A stretch of 64,000 nt of DNA, taken from positions 1 to 64,000 of the forward strand of contig MU839841.1 in assembly GCA_030411725.1 (NCBI GenBank). Reading direction: 5' to 3'. The position numbers and the translations under genes were made by a program. Source of the DNA: Echria macrotheca. Its lineage: Eukaryota > Ascomycota > Sordariomycetes > Sordariales > Schizotheciaceae. This document shows positions 56,530 to 64,000 of this stretch, one piece after another. Position 1 is the stretch's first letter. The number at the start of each line of letters is the position of its first letter. The notes below the pieces were generated by a model. It ran no database searches. It had not been told where the DNA came from and saw only the letters and a list, made by a program, of their open reading frames with translations.

Positions 56530-56628
56530 ATTATTCTTTCCCATTTCTTGAGACTGTGTCAACTTCTCAACCTGGCTTCAAGAAGCTTCATAAGGCCTCT
56601 CACGACCATTTCCCGGATTTTGCCCAGA
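56530..56628 (+). other. In-frame non-AUG leader, candidate mitochondrial presequence of DNA ligase I
   Basis: The 33 codons before the ligase ATG are open and in frame. From an ATT preceded by ACC (a favourable start context) they encode an Arg/Ser/Leu-rich leader without any acidic residue (LRLCQLLNLASRSFIRPLTT and then ISRILPR). A TTG at 56548 is a second possible start. There is no in-frame ATG. This would be a mitochondrial form made by near-cognate initiation; not proven. Confidence 0.45.
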
Positions 56629-59527
56629 ATGGCTCCTAAGCAGGCGACACTCGGGTATGTCAAACCCTCGCAGACCAGATTGTGGTGCGTGGAGCCCCAG
56701 TCTGCGCCAGTTCCAATGATGCTCCCTCCGTTGCGACATAGAATTGTTCTGACCACATACAAAACTCAGGAAATTCTTTGGCCAGCCAAATGGCGCCAAA
56801 CCCGTCCCGAAACAGCAGACTACACTCTCCTTCTCCACGAAGCCGTCGGCCAAACCACGAAAACCTGTAGAGGATGACGTTGATGAGGAGGAAGCAGCAC
56901 CAGAAACCAAGGCGGAAAGCAAGACAATAAAGCAAGAAAGCCCGAAGGAGAAAGCGGAGCTGCCAATCGGTAAGGAACGCAGGCTGTATGACTATCCAGG
57001 ACTGACAGCTCTTCTTCAGAGACGAAGAAACGGGGAAGACCGGCCGGCTCGACAAAGACATTGGCCGTCAAGAAGGAAGAAGACGAGACTCTTGATGATG
57101 TCGCTCCCGCCAGCAAGCGACCTAGAAAGGGTCGCAAGGTCATTGAGGATGACGACGAGGACGAATCCATGGAAGAAGCCCCGCCAGTAAAGACAGAGAA
57201 GAAGCCAGCTGTGAAAGTCAAGCGCGAATCAGACCCCGAGCCTCCGAAAAAGAAAGAGACCGTAAAAGCTGAAAAGGTCAAGGAAGAGGCGGCTTCCGCT
57301 TCCGAGACGGCATCTGACCTCGAAGAGGAACAAGAAGAGGAGGAGGAAGATGAGGAAGAGAAGCCCGAGATCGCCGAAGAGGTTCGTAAAACCGTCCAAG
57401 CTGTCCTAAAGTCGACAACCAAGCACCCGTATCCAGACTGGGAACCTGGCGCGCCGGTGCCCTACGCCGCCCTCTGCGAGACTTTCTCCCTCATTGAGCT
57501 CACGACCAAGAGGTTGATCATCATGGAACACTGTTCTCTGTTTCTGCGGCAGGTCATGAGGCTTACGCCGGACGATCTCCTGCCAACTGTCCTGCTCATG
57601 ATAAACAAGCTCGCCCCAGACTATGCTGGCATTGAGCTTGGCATTGGCGAGTCTCTGATTATGAAAGCCATTGGAGACAGCACCGGTCGGCAAATGAGTG
57701 TGGTCAAACAAGACCAAAAGGAGATTGGCGATCTCGGCCTCGTCGCGGTCAAATCGCGAGCAACTCAGCCGACCATGTTCAAGCCCAAACCCTTGACAAT
57801 CCGCGGCGTCCACAAGGCTCTCATGGATATCGCCACGGTGGCAGGTCAAGGTGCCCAGGGAAGGAAAGTAGACTTGATCAAACGGCTACTGTCGTCCTCA
57901 GACGCCACCAACCGTAGCAAGGTTGATATCACCAAGGACAAAGGTGGCCCCAGCGAGGCCAAGTTCATCGTTCGGTTCCTGGAGGGGAAGCTGAGACTCG
58001 GACTTGCTGAAAAGACGGTCCTCGTCTCTCTGGCCCAAGCAGTAATTGCTTATGAGGCCGAGAAGAAAGGAAAGGTCCCCAGCATTAGCGATATTGAGAA
58101 GGCCGAATCCATTCTCAAGACCGTTTACAGGTTAGTTGCCTCTCGATGTCGTGGCCTATTCTAACACGTTTAATAGCGAGCTCCCAAGTTACGACGTAAT
58201 TATTCCAGCCATGATGGAATACGGAATCATGGAGCTCAGAGAACACTGCAAACTGCGACCCGGGGTACCGCTCAAGCCCATGTTGGCCAAACCAACCAAG
58301 GCGATAACAGAAGTGCTCGATCGCTTCGAGGGCCAAACTTTTACGTGCGAGTACAAGTACGACGGCGAGCGGGCGCAAATACACTATGTTGCCAAAGATT
58401 CCAAGGAGCAACTGAGCCAGTCTCTGCCAAGCGCCGGCAAGCAAGCTGGTCGCGGGGTGGCATCCATCTTCTCAAGAAACTCCGAAGACCTCTCGAAAAA
58501 GTACCCCGATATCCTTGCCAAGCTGCACACATGGGTCAAGGAGGACACGTCCAGTTTTGTTCTTGATTGCGAGTCGGTCGCGTGGGATGTCACGGAGAAG
58601 AAGGTTCTTCCATTCCAGCAGCTGATGACCAGAAAGAAGAAGGATGTCAAGGTGGAGGATGTCAAGGTCAAGGTCTGCGTGTTCGCGTTTGACCTGCTCT
58701 ATCTGAACGGTAAGGCGGTGGTGGAAAAGCCCCTCCGCGAACGTCGTGAGCTCCTCCACAAGTCCTTCCAGCCAGTGGAGGGCGAGTTTGCATTTGCGAC
58801 AAGTATGGATGGCCAGGAGCTGGACGAGATTCAGTCGTTCCTTGATGAGTCGGTCAAGGCCTCGTGTGAAGGCCTGATGGTCAAGATGTTGGACGGTACG
58901 GAGAGCGGATACGAGCCCAGCAAGCGGAGTCGAAACTGGCTCAAGGTACGTTTACAAGTCAAAATGCTGGTCCTTGTGACTAACCTGCTACAGATCAAGA
59001 AAGATTACCTCTCTGGCATCGGCGACTCGCTAGACCTGGTTGTTGTCGGCGCCTACCACGGCAAAGGCAAGCGCACCGGCAGCTATGGCTCGTTCCTGCT
59101 GGCGTGCTACAACCCGAGCAGCGACACGTACGAGACGGTCTGCAACATCGGAACGGGCTTCAGCGAGGCCATGCTCGACGAGCTGCACAAGACGCTTTCG
59201 GAGATTGTTATTGACCGTCCCAAGCCGTTTTATGCGCACAGCTCGGGCAGCCAGCACCAGCCCGACGTCTGGCTCGAGCCGCGCTACGTCTGGGAGGTCA
59301 AGACGGCCGACCTGACGCTCAGCCCGCGCTACAAGGCCGGCATGCACGAGGTCGACCCGGCCGGCGACAAGGGCATCAGCCTGCGGTTTCCGCGCTTCAT
59401 CAAGGTGCGCGACGACAAGAAGCCGGCCGAGGCGACGAGCAGTCGGCAGGTGGCCGAGATGTATCGCAAGCAGGAGAGCGTGACTAAGAGCAAGGGGCCG
59501 GCGGTGGATGATGATTTCGAGTATTAG
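56629..59527 (+). CDS. cdc9: ATP-dependent DNA ligase I (Cdc9/Lig1)
   Basis: Seals Okazaki fragments and repair nicks in the nucleus. Five exons: 56629-56654, 56770-56969, 57020-58130, 58177-58945 and 58994-59527, giving 879 aa. The first splice joins MAPKQATLG to KFFGQPNG, recreating the PCNA-binding PIP-box-like start; QTTLSFSTK lies shortly after. Residues about 30-230 are Lys/Glu-rich and disordered with basic nuclear signals (KKRGRP, KRPRKGRK). A DNA-binding domain follows, then the nucleotidyltransferase with active-site Lys near 506 in CEYKYDGERAQIH. Motif III lies around SVAWDVTEKKVLPFQ, motif IV in CEGLMVKML, motif V in NWLKIKKDY, and the OB-fold is C-terminal. The last intron is 48 nt with no stop, so its retention would insert 16 residues in frame. 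Divergent from tel1. Confidence 0.97.
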
Positions 59528-60004
59528 GTTCCGGTCTCTTGACGTGGGCATGCATGTATTTTAGTCGTTGTGGTCATGACTTGGGCGTTGGAGGCATCGT
59601 GGGTATTCACTAGGGGTATTGATTTTATGTCATTTTGATTGCCGGTTTTTGTTATGCTCAGACATGTGATAGATGTCCTTGGTGCTCAGTGGTAACTGGA
59701 GTGGTAACTAGAGTGGTAACTGGACTGGTGAACTTGACTTGAACTTGGACAAGTCAGCGACGAAATCAAGACTCACACTGCAGAAGACTGGCTTGGGTGA
59801 AACCTGATACCCAAGATGATCATAACATCACCAAGTCGAATACGCCGCGGCAATCATCTGCGATGCCGAAGGGTGGGTGGGAATAAGCACATTGGTATAA
59901 TCCGTACACTCAACGATATCTAACCACGCAACGCCATCTTCATACCCAACCCAACCCATATTCATTAGATACATCTCACCTCCTTCCTTCTTTCCATAAA
60001 CAAA
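59528..60004. other. Convergent intergenic region, DNA ligase I / CLC
   Basis: 477 bp between converging stop codons, holding the 12-bp tandem repeat below. No gene seen. Confidence 0.5.
59688..59723. repeat. 12-bp tandem repeat, three copies
   Basis: AGTGGTAACTGG is repeated three times (the middle copy ends TAG), followed by a degenerate fourth copy. Confidence 0.9.
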
Positions 60005-62855
60005 TCACAATATACTACCCGCATCCGGCCCCGGACTCCCAGGATCCCCATCATCCAGCCCGACCAACCCGCCCCTCTCAACCCTAAGCAACCCCTCCGC
60101 CTCGCCCTCGCCATCCTCCCTCGCAACACCAGCACCCATGACGCCGACGCCCACGCCATCCATCATCCCGCCATCCAGTCCCCCTCCACCTCCATCCCCA
60201 CCAGTCCCACCACCACTCGTCCGCCTCGTCTCCTCAGCCCCATTGAGCACATACCACACATCCTTCTTAGTCAAGAGACCCTGCAGCACGCCGCGATCGA
60301 CGAACAAGACATACCTCAGGCCCAACTTCTGGAAATACGTAACCGCGAGATGCAGCCGGCTCCGGCTCGGCAGCGTCAGGGGGGTCTGGTCCATCCACGG
60401 CCGCAGGTCGAGCGTGGCGCGCGGATCGGCGAGCGGTTGATGAGAAAAAAAGGCCTCGGTCTCGGGCGGCAGCGAGCGCGGCGGCTGCGTCGACGTGTGC
60501 AGGTTGTACGCGAGCTCGGCGCGGCTGATGTAGCCCAGCAGGATGGCATCGCGCGGGTCCGAGACGACGGGGAAGCCGCGGTAGGGGTGCGCGTCGAGGA
60601 TGGCCGTCAGCGAGGCGATCGTGTGGCCCGTGGCCGTGAGCACCACCAGGTCCTCGATGCGCGTCATGATCTGCGCCGCGGGTATGTCCGGGATCGGCAT
60701 CTCCTCCGAGTTGTCGAGGAACGGGTACTCGTTGAAGTGGATCCAGGACTCGTAGATGCCGCGGCGCGAGAAGGCGTCGCCTACCCACTTGGAGATCATG
60801 ACGGCAACCATGATGGGCAGCACGTATGTCAGCGCGCCCGTGAGCTCGAACATGATGACCACGATGGAGACTGTCATGCGCGTTACGCCGCCGAGGGCGG
60901 CCGCGGCGCCGATGATGGCGTAGGTGCCCGGTGTGATGCACGGTATGTCGGGCTCGCAGGAGCGGAAGATGATAAAACCGGGGTGGTTCCGCTGCCATAT
61001 CTCCATGATGATGCCCACGGCACGGCCCGACAGCGCGCCGATGGCCATGGACGGGAGGATGATGCCTGCCGGGATTTGCAGGCCGAAAGTGATGGCGGCA
61101 AGACCGAAGCCGAGCACCGAGGCGAATATCAGCAGGACAATAGTCCCGGCCGAGGCTGCGCCTGTCTTGCACAGACCAAACTGGTCGTCCAGGAGTTTGG
61201 AGCATTCGGAGAAGAGGTTGGATACCAGGTCCGAGCACTGAGCGCGCATGTAGTTGTTTGGGTAGTTGATCAGGGCCGTCAGGATGGCCACCAGCACAAC
61301 CTGGACGATGGGGCTGGGCAGCCAAGAAGCTGACTTTTTCCATCTGGCGACAAACATGTTGGCTTTGATAAACAGGCCGCCATATATGCCACCCAGGATG
61401 CCGAGGATAACGTACGGCACGAGTTCGAAGCCGTGCCAGCCGCGGCTGTACGTGACCTGGTACAAGACCAGCTTCCCAGACCGATAGGGGTCAAAAGCTT
61501 GCAACACCACAGCCGCTGTCATGGCACATACAAAGCTCTGCCACATGGTCTTGTCGGGGAAATAGTATGAAAGCTGCTCCAAACTGAACAAGACGCCGCC
61601 GATGGGAGAGCCAAAGGCGACCGAGATGCCCGAGGCGGCAGCTGCGGAGAGAACCTCTCTCTTTCGGGCTGGCAATAAGTTAGCGCTATTCGTTCGTAGA
61701 ATCAGGTCGCCTTACCTTCGTTACTGTTAATACTGGGAAACAGCTTAATGAACAAGTTGGCGCAGCAGCATGCCACATGGACCAAGGGACCCTCCTTGCC
61801 CAACCACATGCCAGACGCCACAGCCAATACCAAGCCAAGCGACTTGGTAATCAAGGTCCAGACGCCGAGGAACCTCCTGATAATGAAACCACCTAATACC
61901 GTCTTGATCTCAGGTATACCGCTATGCTTGGCGTAAATAGCATACGACTTGACCAAAACGGCAGCCGACAAAGCAAACGCAACCTGTCAAGTCAGCATAA
62001 TCTTTAAGAGAGATAAAGGAACCAACATACCGCTAAAACAAGATATACAAAATACTCTATAAACCATTTCCCCCCAGCCGAGTGAATGCCTAGTGCTGTG
62101 CTCCAAGGCTTCCAGCCGGTACACTTAGCCTGCTCCTCGTAGCCGATACAGCACGACGTCTTGCTAAGATAGAACGCGCCGCCGTCCTCGTTGGAGCAGA
62201 ACCCGTACTTGATATCCCCAAGCCAGTCCGTAGCCACATCGATGGCGGCAGCCAGCGCGCCGACAGCCAAGCCGGTCAGCACCAGCACGACCCAGACCTG
62301 GCTGGCGTCGAGGAACTGCTGAATGTAGCCTAGCAAGCCGGCCGCGCTCGAGGCGAGCACGCGCAGACGTTGGCGCTCCTTGGTATACTCGAAAATCCAA
62401 TCGATGGCCGTCAGGTCCTCATATCCGACACGACGCCCCGGGCCCTCGACGTACCAGTCGAGCGGCGCGCCATCCTTGCCGCTGGATGGGAGGTGGCCCA
62501 GACGCTCCGAGCCTGGAGGGGAGCTCTGTGGGGCCTTGTAGGGAGAACCGCCGCCGGTGAGGGCGCTGAGCAGGCGACCTCCTTGAGAGAAGAGGCCGGG
62601 CTTCTGCTTGCGCTTGAAGGAGAGCGGGGTGTCATCGCGGAGGGGGTCGTCGCCGAGGATGTCGGGGGCGTCGACGGTGTCGAAGAAATCGATCTCGTCG
62701 GGTTCGTCTTCGTCGTGTACGCTAGGATTCGGGGGTTGTCGAGGCCGTGTGTTCGAGCTGGAGCTAGCGCTAGAGGTGGGATTGGAGTTGTTGAAGTGGG
62801 AATTGGACGCGGCCCCGTTGTTATCGAAACTGCTCATTGCGGCAGGGGAGGGCAT
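60005..62855 (-). CDS. CLC-type chloride channel/transporter with CBS domains
   Basis: Membrane chloride transporter or channel of the CLC family. Three exons (62855-62031, 61983-61716, 61668-60005) give 918 aa. A Ser/Asn-rich acidic cytosolic N-terminus (about 1-165) precedes the transmembrane core. Selectivity motifs are HSGIPEIK (about 295-302), GKEGP with the gating Glu at 339, and [16 protein letters not shown]. Position 396, in [12 protein letters not shown], is Gln where CLC exchangers such as ClC-5 have the proton glutamate. Two CBS domains follow the membrane part ([14 protein letters not shown]; then [20 protein letters not shown]). A Gly-rich tail ends the protein. Probably in the plasma membrane or an endomembrane of the Golgi/vacuole system; which fungal CLC subclass it belongs to I cannot tell. 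Confidence 0.95.
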
Positions 62856-63440
62856 CGTGCTCGGCAGGCCGTCGCGGGTGCTGCTACCATTTTCTTCTGC
62901 GCCGCTTGCAACGGGATGCGATGCCTCTCGTGTGTTTGTCGACAGGTTGGCCTCGGAGTTTGATGTCCAGCTCGAGCATGCAGCCGTGCAGCCATGCAGT
63001 CGGTGGTTGGTTGCGTAACGTTATCGATAAGAGACAGGGGTTCCTGGATCTGCGATCTCAGCCCTGAAGCTTAAATTTTGGCGGGCAGTTACCCCAAATT
63101 ACAGTGGGCTGGCTATCCAGGAAGACCGAGGCAGCACACCAGTCTTTGGATACTTTGAGATAGCTACCTGATACTTGACTGGTTAAATAATGGCTTTTGG
63201 TCGGTTGTAAGGTGTTGGATCATTTGCACTTTTCTTCTGTTCCTGTCCGCTGTGCTTGGGATAAATCTGGACTGTCTTGGTAGCAATCATCGTCGCGAAG
63301 CCCCTCTCATTCGCAACCCTCTCCTCAATACATACAGCTTGCCGTGCGTGTCTAGAATAATGACAACATCTGCGATGACAAACTCGACCACCCCTCAGTA
63401 AAGCAAATCCACCAACATTCCAAACATAAGGTCTTGCACA
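62856..63440. promoter_or_regulatory. Divergent promoter region, CLC / neurochondrin-like
   Basis: 585 bp between divergent start codons, with no other gene. It must hold both promoters. No specific sites assigned. Confidence 0.5.
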
Positions 63441-64000
63441 ATGATGAGTGAAATAGCTCAATCCCAAGCTGGAGGTCCATCCCAAGGGCAAGGCCTACAA
63501 GCCAGCTCATCCGAGCAAACAGCGTCCATCGCCAAGATCCAAACACTACTCCGGGCAAACGATGATACATCGCGCTTCGTCGGACTAGCCCTCCTGAAAT
63601 CAGTGCTGGACAACTCGGTCGAGCTTCGAGAAGATGAAGACACTCTCATTTCACTATGGGAGAGCATCCCGCCCAAGTTTGTTGACAGACTGTTGCGGAC
63701 GGGAAACAAGGAATCATCATCGACCGAGGACGGCGCCAGCAAAAGTCGGAATCGAGACATGCTCGACCTGGCCGTGTCGGTGATGCACACTTTTGTTGCT
63801 CTGCTGCCGGGCCGGGCTGCAAGGGATTCCAGTATGATTGGGAGGATTCCGCTCCTGGTTGCGAGTCTACTGCATTGGTATGTTCCCCTGAAAACCTCGC
63901 TGCCGCATCTCCTTTTCCATCGGTCAACGGCTGCTTACAGGTTGCATACAGTTCAGGCGATACCCTCAAAGCTGCTCTCGAGACTCTAATCAGTCTCGTC
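63441..64000 (+). CDS. Neurochondrin-like protein (5' part, cut by window end)
   Basis: Exon 1 is 63441-63877; exon 2 starts at 63952 and is still open at the window end, so only about 162 residues are seen. After a Gln/Ser-rich start (MMSEIAQSQAGGPSQGQG) comes a helical repeat region. Stretches SRFVGLALLKSVLDNS, SIPPKFVDRLLRTG and IGRIPLLVASLLH match the beginning of the neurochondrin (DUF1941) family. I chose the CATACAG acceptor before 63952 because the nearer TTACAG would hit a stop after 17 codons. The fungal protein's role is unclear. Family call moderate to good. Confidence 0.75.

Larger units (their letters stand above)
55382..56628. other. Divergent promoter region, tel1 / DNA ligase I
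   Basis: 1.25 kb between start codons of two DNA-repair genes. No coding gene seen. The ligase side holds MBF-like and CCAAT elements and an in-frame leader without ATG, both listed separately. Confidence 0.55.

Noticed and set aside
60267..61343. 358-codon Arg/His-rich minus frame and the long plus-strand frame over the CLC gene
   Set aside because: Both are shadow frames of the GC-rich CLC coding exon; no domain and no starts of their own that make sense.
1..64000. CRISPR arrays, prokaryotic operons or phage genes
   Set aside because: No direct-repeat/spacer pattern; spliceosomal introns and gene content are clearly fungal nuclear.

Overview
The window looks like nuclear DNA of a filamentous ascomycete (Pezizomycotina, most likely Sordariomycetes). 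Nearly every gene is broken by short introns of about 45-60 nt with GTRNGT-like donors, CTRAC branch points just before the acceptor, and YAG acceptors. Gene content includes a velvet-family regulator, a DUF7729-type GPI-anchored wall protein, HeLo/SesA-like NLR accessory domains, a DUF7025 AAA protein and a fungal-type Tel1. I rebuilt exon structures by hand; each multi-exon model keeps frame across all junctions. Family assignments come from recognised motifs, not from a search.

Left part (1-17.7 kb), gene dense: U1 snRNP 70K (-), mitochondrial ribosomal protein mL43 (+, divergent from it), triosephosphate isomerase (-), a Utp16/Bud21-like U3 snoRNP protein (-). Then comes an accessory-looking stretch (7.7-14.6 kb) with a STAND-like protein without a P-loop (+), an AAA protein with an unusual Walker B and a probable myristoylation signal (-), and a free-standing NLR N-terminal-domain protein (+). 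A small conserved-looking protein with a ubiquitin-like N-terminus (+) and a mitochondrial Sel1/TPR-like protein (+) follow.

Middle part (17.7-43 kb), gene poor: a VelC-like velvet factor (-) lies between 3.4 kb and 14.2 kb of non-coding sequence. The latter holds an intron-bearing tRNA-Val(CAC) and a decayed copy of it. Then come a GPI-anchored DUF7729 protein (-) and a HeLo-like/ankyrin protein (+) with very homogeneous repeats.

Right part (43-64 kb), gene dense: three consecutive genome-maintenance genes (cul4, tel1 and replicative DNA ligase I), a CLC-type chloride transporter (-), and the 5' part of a neurochondrin-like gene (+) cut by the window end.

Most notable: a likely non-AUG mitochondrial leader in frame ahead of DNA ligase I; inverted acidic residues in the AAA Walker B; the NLR-fragment cluster; homogenised ankyrin repeats; a glutamine at the proton-glutamate position of the CLC protein; and the tRNA-Val pair.
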